From: Bursaphelenchus xylophilus
Taxonomy: Eukaryota > Nematoda > Chromadorea > Rhabditida > Aphelenchoididae
Reading direction: 5' to 3'
Length of the DNA stretch: 64,000 nt
Assembly (NCBI GenBank): GCA_904066235.2
Contig: CAJFCV020000001.1
Coordinates: forward strand, 7,750,001-7,814,000
Under the pieces are notes generated by a model. That model was not told the DNA's origin. It saw only the letters and a program-made list of their open reading frames with translations, and did not search any database. Shown here piece by piece: positions 1 to 12,656 of the stretch. Every line of letters starts with the position of its first letter. The first letter of the stretch is position 1. A program made the translations under genes and the position numbers.

Positions 1-3000
1 GCTCAGCTCTCAGCATTGACCTTGATGTCGGACAAAAGGGGACGAGTTCAAAACTTTCAGCACAAATTCCCTCCAAAAAAGCACTGGCTAGATATTACTT
101 TCGTGTTGCCTTATAAAGTAGTGCTCTATGAGGTGGCTATCAAAATCCCCGACAATATGATTCATTCGATTCCGTCAGCCATCCAGGTGGAGTTGTGCTC
201 CGATCCCGCTCAATGTAATTGGCAACCGTTGTCAGCTCCAGTAATCCCAAATCCTGTAAATTACATCAGGATACCGACTTACGCTTACAAATTTCCGGTC
301 TCAGGTAAATATTATTTGTCGAATATTACGGTGCTTTTTACACATACGAGGCATGACTAATTTAGCTGTCCGTCTTCATCTAAAAGCCCCTACCACATCA
401 AGTTTGATTGCCATATCTCAGATATTCCTTTTGGGATCAATTTCGAATTCAGCTATGAAAACTTTGAGTGAATCCGACATGTTCGAGTCTACTGTAATGA
501 ACCACTGGATATCTCTTTTCTCCCGACTTTGTGCCAGAATCGACGTTCCAGTGAGACAGTACGCTCCAACGTTATCCGAGGCGCTGATACGAGTATATTT
601 ATGCGGAGAACATTCCGCGGACATTGTTCGGCAGATTCAAGATCTGCTTCTGAAGTTGGATAGCAAGAACAAACCAGGTCAAAGCAACCTCATTTCGTCG
701 ATTGTGATTCATTTGAGTACGTAATTAATAAGGAAATGCTTCCAAATGCGACGGTCAGATTTTCTTTAAAATAGGGGTACGCGGAGAGCGGTCAGAGAAA
801 AAAGCCTTTTTTCCTACTTTTAGACGGGACATACCTCAAAAAATCCGGAAAATTGTGCCGTTCAAAGATATGTAAAAATTTGCTGCCTAATATCGGGTTT
901 ATTGGTTGAAAATGCCCAAAAACGCGCTAATTTTTCCTACAACTAGGCACAGGCATTGCAAGCGATAAAAAACATGGTCAGTCTCTTCCTCCGAAGAGAG
1001 CGATGTGGCCGAGTAGCTATTGCGGAAGTCTGTGAATCAAGGGGGTGGACACCTCACGGGTTCGATTTCCCTTTTGGCTTTGAATCAAGGTCTGGAAAAT
1101 AAATTTATGTGCCAAGATCTTTTTATTAAGTCTTAAAAACTGAAGACAAATCATTTTAAGCGAAAATAAAATTTGTAAACCTGTGAAAAATTGAGCTGAA
1201 GGGAGTTATGTAGAGGTTTAAATCAAATTGCAATTGATTTTTCACTCGTAAAGTCTGCGATTGGGCAACTAATTTTTACATATTCTTAGTCAGCATGGTT
1301 TTACGTATTTTTTGAGATACGTCCCGTCCAAGTAGGAGCTCCAATAAAAGTACTTTCCTTGTAAATTTGCGCCAAGTTTCACCAAAATCTGAGCGTCACA
1401 CTTTTAGCACTTTCCTTATAAGCATATTTTTTTCATTTATTTCTTTTTTCAGCGAACGGGGGAAGAATATCACAAAAAACATATCCCAGTGTATCTGAGC
1501 TGCTGTTTACCAGTTGCTCAATTTCTTCTCAAATCGCACCATCCAGAAGTCAAAACGCTGACATCAATCGTCCTGTTCATATTATTCATGGACTTGTTAT
1601 CGCAAGACAGCGTCAACTTCTTCAAGGTGTGGAAACGTTATTAAAAGACACACTGAACGGATGCTCGGATGCGGAAGGAAGCAGATGGATTCGAGCAGAG
1701 GTCCTGAATGAAGTCGCCGTCTTCATATGGGCGTCTGCGTGTGCCGTCTGGCATAATATTAGCGAGGAGAGTGTCAGATATGATACGATTGCGATTTGCC
1801 TTGAGATGGCGCCTAATCTGTTGAAGTATGTAAAGCAGTAGCTAAATGCAGCGGGCTATAATCTTTTTTTTTCTTGGAACTATTTTTTGTTGTCCGCAAG
1901 GAAAAAAGAAGCCACCGAGATATTGAAGTATCTTTTCCGCAGAGAGAGCATGCTAAACGCGGAGAGCGGTCAGAGAGAAAACACTTTTTCATCGTAACTT
2001 TGCTAGTATCGTGCGGAAAAAATTGATTTTTTTGTAGAAACCTTTATGGTAGAAATAGAAATTCGGTAAAAAGTCAAAAATTTTCGCCGACTTTTTAATC
2101 TAAAAATCTCGGTTGTTTCTGCAAAGCGCGAGCTAGGATTCACGCATGTATTTTAGAAAAAGTCAGTCTAAATTTGTGCCAAGCTTCATCAAAATCTTAG
2201 CGTCACACTTGGGCACCACGACATTTCCGGAATTTGGACACTTCCGGAATGGCGGAATAGTGACACTTCCGGAATGGCGGAACAGTGACACTTCCGGAAC
2301 CGGGGAAAAATCAAAGATGAGGCTTAGAACTGCCATCTGAACCATCTGACTGGATTTATTGTTATTAATCTCAAAAATTTTGTTATTTTTTTTTCTGATT
2401 GTTACTTTTTTCTTAAGTAGTAGTGTTAAAAAGTAATTTTTCGAATTTTTTCTAAAAATACTCGATTTAGGGGTTTTCAAGGTTGCTGATTTCGAATATC
2501 GGGTTCATTTTTTCTGAACTTTACTAGTTTTCCTTAAGCAGTAGTGTTATAAAGTAATTTTTTGAAAATTTTCTAAAAATACTCGATTTAGGGGTTTTCG
2601 AAGGTGCTGATTTCGAAAATCATGTTAGCTTTTCTCTTTATATACTATCTGGTACTATACAGTACGAGGTGAAAATGTGACTTTTGGCGTTAATGGTGTT
2701 GTTTTGATGCTTGGTACTCCTCAAAAACACGTTTTAAATAATTGGTACTGTTTAGTACTGTCTGGTACTATGTAGTACAAGGTAAAAATTTGGCCTTTAG
2801 GCGTTAGTGGTGTTGTTCTGTTGCTTAGTACTCCTATTTTCACCATGTACTACATAGTACCAGACAGTACTAAACAGTACCAGTTATTTAAAACGTGTTT
2901 TTGAGGAGTACTAAACATCAAAACAACACCATTAACGCCAAAAGCCATATTTTCACCTCGTACTGTATAGTATCAGATAGTACTATAAAGAGGAAACCTA

Positions 3001-6000
3001 ACATGATTTTCGAAATCAGCACCCTCGAAAACCCCTAAATCCAGTATTTTTGGAAAAATTCCAAAAAAATAACTTTATAACACTACTGCTTAAGGAAAAC
3101 TAGTAAAGTTCAGAAAAAATGAACCCGATATTCGAAATCAGCAACCTTGAAAACCCCTAAATCGAGTATTTTTAGAAAAAATTCGAAAAATTACTTTTTA
3201 ACACTACTACTTAAGAAAAAAGTAACAATCAGAAAAAAAAATAACAAAATTTTTGAGATTAATAACAATAAATCCAGTCAGATGGTTCAGATGGCAGGTC
3301 TAAGCCTCTTCTTTGATTTTTCCCCGGTTCCGGAAGTGTCACTGTTCCGCCATTCCGGAAGTGTCACTATTCCGCCATTCCGGAAGTGTCCAAATTCCGG
3401 AAATGTCCTGATGCGCACACTTGGGGTACTTCCCCTGTTAGCCGGAAACCCAAAAATTTTCCGAGTTTTACCGATTTCGGGCTCCAAAATTTGGAATGAA
3501 AATGGAAAAGGTCAGTACGAGGGCCTCCGTGAACATAGACCCGTCATACTTAGTGGACAAACAATGGGGTGTCTCAGCTTCAGTTTGATGTAATTTTTTT
3601 AGAATTTGGTGCATTATTGGCGGAAAAATACCCAAACAAGGGCGCTTGTGGATTTTTTAAACCAATTCCTTGTCTTTCAACTACTTTTTTCATTTGCGGG
3701 CAGTGAAAAGTTTTTTGTGGATAGCGAAAAGCATGTCCTTGTTTATATATATTTTTTAATTTCAGGTATTTATGTAATGCCATCCTCAATTTTACGGAGA
3801 AAATATTCTTCGAAGCTTCGTGCTGGTTACTGTGTACTTTGGTTCGAGCATCACCAGTATTACTGTATACCATTTTGGAATTACTTGGTGCGAACTCATC
3901 CTCTGAACATTCCCCTCGTCTTCTGAAGTCCTTATCTTTGGTATGTCAATCTCAGTCTGCGGTCAAATGCTTGTTGGAAAAGAAGTTTATCCAGAAATGG
4001 GCTGATTCCATCTACGCAATCTGTCACAACGAAGCCCATCAAAAGATGAAACAACTTATGGCATTAGTAGATTGTCTCAGCCAACTTATGTCCGTGGATC
4101 TGGTCATCGAATACTTTGATTCCAACGAAGGGGGGTCAATGTTTCGAGCACTTATCGAATATCTGGTTAAATTCTGCTCAAGTAATGGCAGAACATCAGA
4201 ACAGAATGGAAATGCCCCGGGGAAGAAGCTGATTGAGTCGGCGATTAAACTGTTCCGGAAATGCCTTGCATATGGAGGAGATCATCGCGAAAGAATTGCT
4301 TTAATTATATCCGACCTGATCAACCAGAACTCATCCCCGGTTCGGAAGGGACTCCCATTGCCAGAGACCCTTGAAACATTGATAGCCAGACTGATTATCA
4401 CAGATGAATCTATTCTTGTAAGGTTGACTGGAGTTGTTCAGAACAAGAATGGAGGAAATAAGCAGGATCTGAGTCGTAAGTTTACTGTAGGTTTGTGTCT
4501 GACAAGGGCTCGGCAAAACGCCGTCCCTTGGTTTTTTCTGGAAACAATTTGAAAGAACTTAAGAAACTGGTCTAGAAGCGACTTTTATTATCTGCTATTA
4601 ACGTGCTGGCTAGCGAGCATTTTTTAGTTCTAGGCTAGTCTTACCCTTGTTTTGAGAAAAGAAACGCGATCACTTTCAAAAGTAAAGCGAAGCGGTGCTT
4701 CGGTAGCCGAGTGGGGTAAGGCGCTCCTCCTTAAAGTAGCCTACGGACCGCGTTCGAATCCTCTTTTGAATTTTTTGGATATTATGCAACGAATAAGCCT
4801 GGCTAGTTGTCTTTAATTTTTGAATAGACTTTTGTGTATACTCGGATCCGTTTTTAAAGATTCGATTTTTTTTGATTTTGTCGTCTTTGACCTTGTGGGG
4901 GCGTCCTGGATGGTTGTAACGAAAAGTACGTAAAAATTGAGTCTGATATTTGAAACATCTTTGCTTGTCTTGGGTTACAGGACCTAAAAGAATGCGTAAT
5001 CACTTATTGAGTGCATCGACCTGAGTGTCTCAAGCTCGGAAAAAATTTCGTATTTTTTGATCTGGTTGAAGGGTTCGATCCCATGGGTGACTAATATTTA
5101 TATGAAAAGTGATTATTCGATCTCATCAGCCTGTCAGAAGCAAAGTGAAAAAATGTGATTGGCAATTAAAAAAAAACGCCCGCTGGCCTGCGCGTAAGTG
5201 CATAATAGCAGCTAATTAAAGGTGATCCTAGACCAGTTTTTTACGCTCTTTCATATGGTACAGGGTGTTTCAAGAAATTTGGAACAAATGATTTGCTTAT
5301 ATTTTTGTGTTCTTTGCGGCTATCAACGAATTTCTTTTTGCTTCTAAAAATTGACAGCGTGCGTTTTTAGAATCTCAAAAAGAATTTTTTTTCGTCGGCG
5401 GAGGGTCCATTTCTTGGCGGAGAAAATTATGGCCTTTTTTAAAAATCACATCGTATTACGTGGCGGAAACGCCGTTGCAACGGCTGAAATCAAGTTTACG
5501 TAACACCTCCATGGATTTTACGATATGCTTTTTTTGCGTTTTCGATTTTACGCACTTCCGCGGATGCGCGGCGGAGACCTCAGATTTCGGTGGACGTTGT
5601 TTTGGGCCTTCGGCTTTTGCAAATTCATGTTGGAGAAGAGGTTGGGGCGATTTTTTGTTTTCATCAGATGCACAGATGGCAAAAATTTCGTGCTTTTTAT
5701 CCCCGGCGGAGGAGTCGGCGGAGGCTTTATCAAAGGGTCAAAACAAAACTCCGCCGATTTGTCCGCCGGACCAAAAAAATCAAAAATCTTTGAAAGACAA
5801 TGCTGCTCTGATGGATTCTTGTAGCTGAGATTTTTCCCGGACTCGTAAGACTGCTTTGACCCTTTGATAAAGCCTCCGCCGAATCCTCCTCCAGGGAAAA
5901 AAGCACGAAATTTTTGCCATCTGTGCATCTGATGACAACAAAAAATCACCCCAACCTCTTTTTCAACATGAATTGCAACAGCCGAAGGCCCAAAACAACG

Positions 6001-9000
6001 TCCGCCGAAATCTGAAGTCTCCGCCGCGCCTCCGCGGTGCGCGTAAAATCGAAAACAAAAAAATGCATACCGTAAAATCGACGGAGGTGTAACGTAAACT
6101 TGATTTCAGCCGTTGCAACGGCGTTTCCGCCATGTAATACGATGTGATTTTTAAAAAAGGCCCCAATTGTCTCCGCCGAGAAATGGGCCCTCCGCCGACG
6201 AAAAAAAATTTTTTTTGAGATTCTAAACGCACGCTGTCAATTTTTAGAAGCAAAAAGAAATTCGTTGATAGCTGCAAAGAACACAAAGATATAAGCAAAT
6301 CATTTGTTCCAAATTTCTTGAAACACCCTGTATATGTTTCAAGAAAAAACCAGGGGAAGAGTTTTGCCACGAATACAATCTGGACTCGTTTTCAGAAAGG
6401 ATGATGCACCCCTTATTTGGCTGTAATCAAGATGACAAAATCATCGAAGTGTCCTTGGGTACATTATGCGAGGAATTTCTTCCTTGCAAGAAAGTTTTAG
6501 CGCCGACTTCCGTGCCCATGGGGAAATCCCCAAAGACAATGGACAACGTGAGTTAAGAGAAATCCACACGGTTACATCTTTACAGTATATTGAAGACTTG
6601 TTCTTGGGAACCCAACTTAATCTTGTGGACGAGTTTGCAGACGAAAAAGAGTCGATCTCTCAAGTCGATAATAAGCAAAAATCGAACATTGAGCCCTCCA
6701 ATGAGTACCCATATACCTACAAACAGTTTGCCATACAGGTTTCCTGTGGGGCTTACTCGACGAAACATGCACTCAACAATAAGTGGTCATTGTCTAAGGT
6801 TGTGGATGGATTGAGAGCGATCAAAAGATTCAATCCCAAGAATATTGACAGAGTCTCTTCGCTGGAACAATGTTTGAGAGACGATTCCGATGTGATGGAA
6901 GTTGAACTCGTTCAACCATCCACGTCAAGGATAAGTCCTTCGGACTCACATTCCTTGGATACGGCGAGAACCCAAAGCCGAACTCCTTCGACCTCCGGTG
7001 ATCTTCATGATGCTTTGAACGAAGGAGACCTAGCTGATGGCTATTTTATGCTTAATCTTAAAATCAGATCTTCCCTTCAGAACAACATGTTGAATGTAGT
7101 GGAAGAAGAGCCTTTGTTGACAGATCTTTTGAGTGACATTCCCCCTCGAGCATGCACTCTTCTTCGGTTTGCACGTACAGGTGGTTTAAAGGCGTTGTCA
7201 AACTCCGTGGACGTTGTTGGCCGGGTTGATTCAAAACTGAAGTCGTAAGTAAAGATTAGTTATTTTTTAATTAGTTCATTTTATAGTGTATCTTCTATGC
7301 TCAGCAAGCTCGCAAATCCTCAGCTTGTGCCAATTAAGGAAGAGGTTGTCAAAGTGCGGAAGTTGTTGGGAAGGTTCTACGGTTATACTGGGAACCAATG
7401 CCAAGACCAATCTGGCTTTTCTGCGCTCAACGGAGCTTTGCAGAGGCCTATTTTTACAGTGTTGAGTAAGTTTTCTTTTATTATAGCTGCAATTTTAGAT
7501 GTTTTACGTATTTTGAATGCGTGTGAAGCCGAATTGAAGAGCACCGACCCTGTTTCGAAGGGTACCCATGCCAGTCAGAGTGTTCAACTTGATGATTTTG
7601 GTTCTTTTGCTGCTTCACAAATGATGTTTGATGAAGATTTCGAGGAAGACAATATTTTTACAAATATCGACGACTTCGATGATCCCATTATGGAGCCCTC
7701 AACATCCGCTGGTTTCCAAAATTCGTCGAATAAAATAGTTTCTTCAGTTCCCATCCTATCGACCGTGTATGACATTGACGACTTTGAGCAAGCGACCAAC
7801 GATATCTTCATCTCCCCGGGCGCTTTTAATGGACAAAAGGTTGTTTCGGTTCCGTTTGATGAATGGCCACCTGAAATGTTTTCGCTTGAAAAGGTAGTGT
7901 TGCTGAAACCAAAATTAACTAAAAGATTTTCAGAAGATGAGAGGAAATGGATTAAACGCATACACAGAGAACTTTGACATGATTGTTGTTGCTTTGAGTG
8001 TTTTCCTTGAAATAGATGTCTACGGACCCGCTTTGGTTGAGTATAACAGATCTGCGGCCAAGAAATTGATTTATATTATGTTGGGAATGACACCACAAGG
8101 TTTGTCAAAAAAAGACCGTTTTAACGAATTGCTTTAGAATCAGAGTACAATATAACGGAGGGTCTGAGCCCCAGTCTCTCTCAATCTGCTTTTGGGCAGA
8201 GTGAGTTATCAACGACTGCAGCATACACAGCCCAGAAAGAGCATCTGCAGAAATGGGCGTCCAAGTTGTCGGACCATTTCTTTGCTGGATTCTCTCCCAA
8301 AGATAGAACAAAAAAGACAGATACAGTGATGGATCAGCTCGCCCTGATCCCGTTCTTTGTCTTATCCAAGTGTTTCGAAGATAATTATCCTCCAAATTGC
8401 ACAGTCCGCGAAGCAGAGACGGTCAGAATACAAGCCATGAGCAACGGAACCATTGATGTTTTGATGACTTTGTTGTCCTATTATTCACATCAATCAGCAA
8501 AAAAGAAGCCGATTCGTGGTGACGGAGACATTTCAGCGACAAAACTGTTGGAGCAACTGATCTCATTCAATGAAGAATATCTGCAGATTGTAGAATTGTG
8601 CTCCAAAGTCTCGAAGCCGAATCCTCCGACTGCAGGTTTCGGATCTTCCGGCTCTTCATTGGCACAAATGGCATCCAGTTTACCAATGGTTGGGCCTGCC
8701 ACTTCACAACTGCTCCAACAATTTGGAGCCGAACTCCAGAATTCATCGGCTACATCCAATTTACTGAAGCCAGTTGCAATTCCAGTTTCATCGGTCATTT
8801 TTCCGTCGTATATGGGGGTCGTACCTGGTTCCAAATCAACTGCTGACAACAACTTTTGGGCCAAGGGAACTGGATTTGGAAGCGGGAACACCAACACTCA
8901 CTGGAATTTAAACCAACATGTGGCAAAGCAAAGACAACATGAAGTCACCGTCACCTGTCTGTTTAACGTAGGCTTGGTTTGGAATTGTTATTACTTGGTT

Positions 9001-10805
9001 TTAGATTCTAACGAACATTATTAGACCGATGCCAACCTCTGATGTGTCCAGACTTCAGAATTACGTGAATCAAAACAACAAGTTAAATGCTGGTGAGGAG
9101 GTCGCAACGCCCATTTCGAGTGCTGTGGACGTTGATTCAACTTCGGTGCATGCGGAATCCCCCCAACCTCTCCGCGCCTTTACCAAAGAATTCTGTGAGA
9201 TTATGAGGAATAGTTGTTTAACAAATACCCTTTCGGGATACATGCTGAATGACTCGGGTAAGTGTTATCGATCAAACACCTTACCCTTCAGTCCTTGACA
9301 TTTCTTGCCATGCCGTCGTCTATGAAGCGGTTGTGGCATTGCTGTTGGCTATTTGCAAAGAACCTGTCTTAAGTTCGGTAGATGGTAAAGAGTCATTTAA
9401 ATTGGCGGAGCTGATCACTGATCCAGAAGTCAGTGGAATATACGAGGGATTGAAAAGAATATGTCAAGTTGTTGGGATATATATGAACCGCTTGAATAGC
9501 ACTTCTGTAGCCAACCAAGAGAAGTCTCTGACAGTCGATGAGGAGGAAACGTTACCTGAATTTCTTCACGTATCTGAAGCGGCCTTAAAATGCATGGAGA
9601 ATATCGTAAAGGAGAATCAGAGGATGCAGCGCCCGGCAGAAATGGAAGTTTCAGTAAGTCGTTATATTCAGTTACAGTCGCGCGTTACAGTTACAGCCCG
9701 ACGACCAACGTCATGGAATTCAAATGATGGAAGAGGTCTATTTAGCTGCTTTAAGAGAACACCAATTCAAGACCATTCCTTTTTTCCGGGGGGATTCAAA
9801 CATGTTGTTTGGGTTCCATTATCAGGCTAACCTTTCATCTGGAAACACGGCTAATGGAAAGAGAATGAGACGCCTGGCCCAAGAAGTTGTTAGTCTTTCT
9901 AATTCCCTTCCATTGTCCTTGAGTTCTTCGGTGTTTGTACGAGCTGCCGATGAAAGATTAGATGTTATGAAGGTGATGATCACAGGACCTTCAGATACCC
10001 CTTACTCCTCTGGATGTTTCGAATTTGATGTCTTCTTTCCCCAAGACTACCCATCAACACCCATGATGATGAATCTCCAGACAACCGGGAATCGGTCCGT
10101 TCGTTTCAATCCTAACTTGTATGAAGAAGGAAAGGTAAATATTCATTTTTCTTGGAAAGCTTGTTGCATTCCGGGTCAATTATGTATATTTGCAGGTTTG
10201 TCTGTCCATTTTGAATACTTGGAGTGGAAGGCCCGAAGAAAGATGGAACCCAGCGGCATCCTCCTTCTTGCAAGTGCTGGTTAGTATTCAATCCTTGATT
10301 TTGGTATCGGAGCCATATTTCAACGAGCCCGGCTTCGAAAGATCTCGGGGCACAGTGACCGGAGATCAAGCAAACAGAGAATACACAGCCAATATCAGAC
10401 ATCAATGTGTCAGATGGGCCATGATCGAAATGCTAAGGAATCCTCCCAAAGCGTTTGAAGATGTGATCAAAAGACATTTCTGGATTAAAAGAGATGAAGT
10501 TTGCGAACAAATAACCGAATGGATCAAGGAGACCAAAGAGCTCATCGAAAAGAACCAGAGTGTAAAAGTTCTACCACAACATTTAACTCTACTTGAGGTA
10601 ATAACGCTTTTATTATAAATTAGGGATATAAAAACTGCTGCCTATATTCAATATTACTTACTTTTTATCAACTTATTTTTAGAAGAATTTTGATGCCCTT
10701 TTGATTGAACTCAACAAACTGGAATGCCCCGACCCTACCCTTTCTCATCTTTCCTCGATATACCTCAATGAATATCGAGAAAAAGTTAAAAAAACGAGTA
10801 CGTAA
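1..10805 (+). CDS. BIRC6: BIRC6/BRUCE-type giant E2/E3 ubiquitin ligase, C-terminal 15 exons (5' truncated by window edge)
   Basis: In animals BIRC6 is a giant membrane-associated inhibitor-of-apoptosis protein with a chimaeric E2/E3 ubiquitin-conjugating activity. The last exons encode a UBC fold: [42 protein letters not shown], then [15 protein letters not shown], in which the Cys is the expected catalytic residue, and [14 protein letters not shown]. Upstream, [11 protein letters not shown] and VTCLFN also match the vertebrate protein. Exons read: 1-304, 351-716, 1453-1825, 3766-4475, 6396-6547, 6586-7244, 7287-7465, 7499-7893, 7934-8099, 8138-8967, 9005-9257, 9292-9653, 9697-10134, 10196-10597, 10683-10805. 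They sum to 5,712 nt, exactly 1,904 codons including the TAA stop. Several introns are only 33-43 nt, while three (717-1452, 1826-3765, 4476-6395) are swollen by transposons. The BIR domain and start lie outside the window. Family identity is very secure; single splice sites are inferred. Confidence 0.95.
727..1420. repeat. Composite inverted-repeat element with tRNA-like core, in BIRC6 intron
   Basis: Outer ends read AAATGCGACGGTCAGATTTTC on the left and, inverted, AAAATCTGAGCGTCACACTT on the right. This is the terminal motif of a family also seen at 13187-13852 and 19950-20870. Inside lies a second element whose right end, CAATAAAAGTACTTTCCTTG, is the terminus of the 593-bp family at 48616 and 56790. 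The insertion is wholly intronic (717-1452). A nearly identical reverse-complement copy lies at about 58490-58848. Confidence 0.7.
998..1076 (+). repeat. tRNA-Ser/Leu-like module (SINE-type Pol III promoter)
   Basis: The sequence contains an A-box-like TGGCCGAGTAGC and, about 50 bases on, a B-box-like GGTTCGATTTCC, the two internal Pol III promoter blocks of a tRNA gene. No proper anticodon or acceptor stem can be drawn, so it is a tRNA-derived relic inside a transposon, not a working tRNA. Sister copies lie at 12010-12091, 48928-49005, 56998-57072 and 58563-58640. Confidence 0.65.
2214..3416. mobile_element. Foldback-like element FB1 with tandem-repeat arms and 9-bp target duplication
   Basis: Two arms of about 570 bp are inverted copies of each other around a short loop near 2787-2838. 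The outer part of each arm holds about 25-bp tandem units (ACACTTCCGGAATGGCGGAA). The inner part holds repeats related to TGGTACTATGTAGTAC. ACACTTGGG occurs directly on both sides (2205-2213 and 3417-3425), a likely 9-bp target duplication. It sits in a BIRC6 intron inside an older element. The matching ORFs on the two strands simply reflect the mirrored arms and are not genes. Confidence 0.75.
4502..6371. mobile_element. Inverted-repeat element in BIRC6 intron, with tRNA-like segment and a nested palindrome
   Basis: The left end reads AAGGGCTCGGCAAAACGCCG and is followed by CCCTTGGTTTTTTCT. The right end carries the inverted form AAAAAACCAGGGGAAGAG then TTTTGCC. Related ends occur at 14530 and 17165. 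Within it, 4694-4772 has A-box-like TAGCCGAGTGG and B-box-like CGTTCGAATCC, but no foldable tRNA. A palindromic TA-flanked element (5261-6330) is nested in it. The whole lies in the intron between exons ending 4475 and starting 6396. Confidence 0.55.
5261..6330. mobile_element. Palindromic Tc1/mariner-type non-autonomous element, TA-flanked
   Basis: The termini are CAGGGTGTTTCAAGAAATTT and its inverse, each bordered by TA, the target-site duplication of the Tc1/mariner superfamily. The arms are about 480 bp and nearly identical, around a unique loop at about 5741-5857. No transposase ORF is present. The long ORFs on both strands (5460-6370) are products of the mirrored GC-rich arms. A 5'-truncated relative at 54796-55626 carries the loop in the opposite orientation. 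Confidence 0.75.
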
Positions 10806-10875
10806 ATCTTTATCTAACGATCATATCTTTTATACCTTAATTGTCTGTTTATGTCTGATCTCGTATTAATAACAG

Positions 10876-11323
10876 ATAAGGCGCGTGCGGTCTACCTTTT
10901 TTCGGACATCGTCGCAGAAACCCCCCACATTTCTTATACGTGGGCCAACTGGGCAAAGTCTGCGTAGACTCTGCACATACTTCGTTGAGTTCAGACAAAA
11001 ATCGAAATTTTTCCAAAGCCAGACAAGACGTAAGCAAGTCGCCTGGGATACAGACAATTCGGTTTGTCTGATCCAAGTCTAAAAATCGGATTCCTGGGTT
11101 TTCAATCATTCATAGCTTTCACTGCCCTATCTGGTGGTCGGAAGATTATTTTGAATGATCAGACAAGAGGTTTCGTCTGTAACCAGACAACACTGCAGGA
11201 GTTTTTGTATGATTTTTAGCCAGAAAACACGCAAACCTCTGGCAGCGGGCCCACAGACAGGCGATCCGGGGTTTCTGCGACGAGGTCCGAAAAAAATTTT
11301 ATTTAGAACGCAGGCACGCGCCT
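10876..11323. mobile_element. MITE with about 45-bp terminal inverted repeats
   Basis: The left end contains AAGGCGCGTGCGGTCTACC then TTTTTTCGGACATCGTCGC. The right end contains the inverted GCGACGAGGTCCGAAAAAAA then CAGGCACGCGCCT. The interior has no coding capacity. Target duplications could not be set with certainty. Confidence 0.6.
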
Positions 11324-12009
11324 CAGTTCTATAATATTTTCATCGAATAAATTATTTCCATTTATCAACTGCTTTACTTTGTAATTTTTTTATTTTAGTT
11401 CGCATTATCATGCTTCCATTGTTGTTTTTTCCTTACTCCCGAAGCGAAAACATTTCAAATTTTGATCAATTTTCACGAAAAATTTTTGGTAAAGGGTAAT
11501 GGTAACCTCCTATCCGGTGGATAACTTATTCTCGGGGTAACCCATCCTCCCCAAATCCTTTTTTCATGGGTCCTGATCGCAAAAATGGTTAGGTGCAGCC
11601 AAAGAATTTTATTACTAAAAAATTCTCCGTGTTTCTTGTGTTCTATATAGTGGTTTGATTTTCATGCCCATATCGATTGATCAACCTGTTTTTTTTGACA
11701 AGGAAAGTACTTTTATGGGGGCTCCTACTTTTTGACGGGACATATCTCAAAAAATCAGAAAAAATGTGCTGATCAAGGATATATAAATCTTAGCTGCCCA
11801 TTTTAGGTTTTTAGGGGTGAAAACTCAATCGGAAATTGACTTTAGGTCCTATATGAACGAACCCCTTTTCGCTTAATTTTTCACAGGTTTACAATTTTTA
11901 TTTTGGCTTAAAATGATCTTTATTGAGTTTCTGAGCCGTAATAAATCAGTCTTGGCCCAAAAATTTATTTTTCCGACCTTCAACTTCAAAAAAAGTTGAT
12001 TCGGCCAAA

Positions 12010-12091
12010 AAGGAAAATCGAACCCGCGCGGCGTCCTCCCTCTTGATTCCCAGACTACAGCACTAACCACTCGGCCACACCGCTCTCTTCC
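12010..12091 (-). repeat. tRNA-like module in nested element
   Basis: On the minus strand, TGTGGCCGAGTGGTTAGTGC (A box) and CGGGTTCGATTTTCC (B box) are about 50 bases apart. The layout matches the Ser/Leu class of tRNAs, but the anticodon arm does not pair. It is the same module as at 48928-49005. Confidence 0.65.
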
Positions 12092-12169
12092 GAAGGAAGA
12101 GACCGACTGCGCTTTTTATCGTTTCGAATGCCTGCGCACGTCAAGATTTTGCGCTCAAAGGGTTATCTA

Positions 12170-12656
12170 CAGGGGTGGTCAGCGGACCCTATTTTTCCGA
12201 TTTTCGGCCCGCGGCCCGGCCCGTCTAATTACCGGCCCGGCCCGTCTAGTCTTTTTCCAGGCCCGGCCCGTGACGGGCCTGGCCCGGCCCGGCCCGTGCA
12301 GGCCCGTTTATAGAGGGTTCTGCGAACTGCGCCCAAGCTTGGGATCTAAACTTAGGCAAAAAAGGCGTTGATATAGCTAGTAAAGGATCAATGTGATAGT
12401 CTTGTGGTTTTATGATGGAACTATAGACTTGTAAACGTTTTAGAACTTGAGAAACAGCAACTATAACAACATCAATTAATTTCCCGGCGCGAAAACAATG
12501 AATGCCAACGGTTTGGCATTGTAATTTAGACGGGCCGGGCCGGAAAAAACCCCAGGCCCGCGGCCCGGCCCGTGACGGGCCCGGCCCGTTTGTAATTTTC
12601 CATTTTTGAGCCCGGCCGGCCCGTCACGGGCCGGCCCGGCCCACTGACCACCCCTG
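12170..12656. mobile_element. hAT-type non-autonomous element with exact 8-bp target duplication
   Basis: It begins CAGGGGTGGTCAGCGG and ends CCACTGACCACCCCTG, hAT-style inverted termini. GTTATCTA flanks both sides exactly (12162-12169 and 12657-12664). The interior is rich in GGCCCGG runs and has no transposase. A related one-ended fragment is at about 22627-22735. Confidence 0.85.

Noticed and set aside
4694..4772. Possible tRNA gene (A and B boxes present)
   Set aside because: The anticodon and acceptor arms do not pair, and the sequence lies inside an inverted-repeat element; it was kept only as a tRNA-like repeat segment.
5460..6370. Several 60-135 codon ORFs on both strands with similar peptides at 54839-55536
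   Set aside because: They are mirror translations of the palindromic mariner-type element arms; no transposase motif is present.
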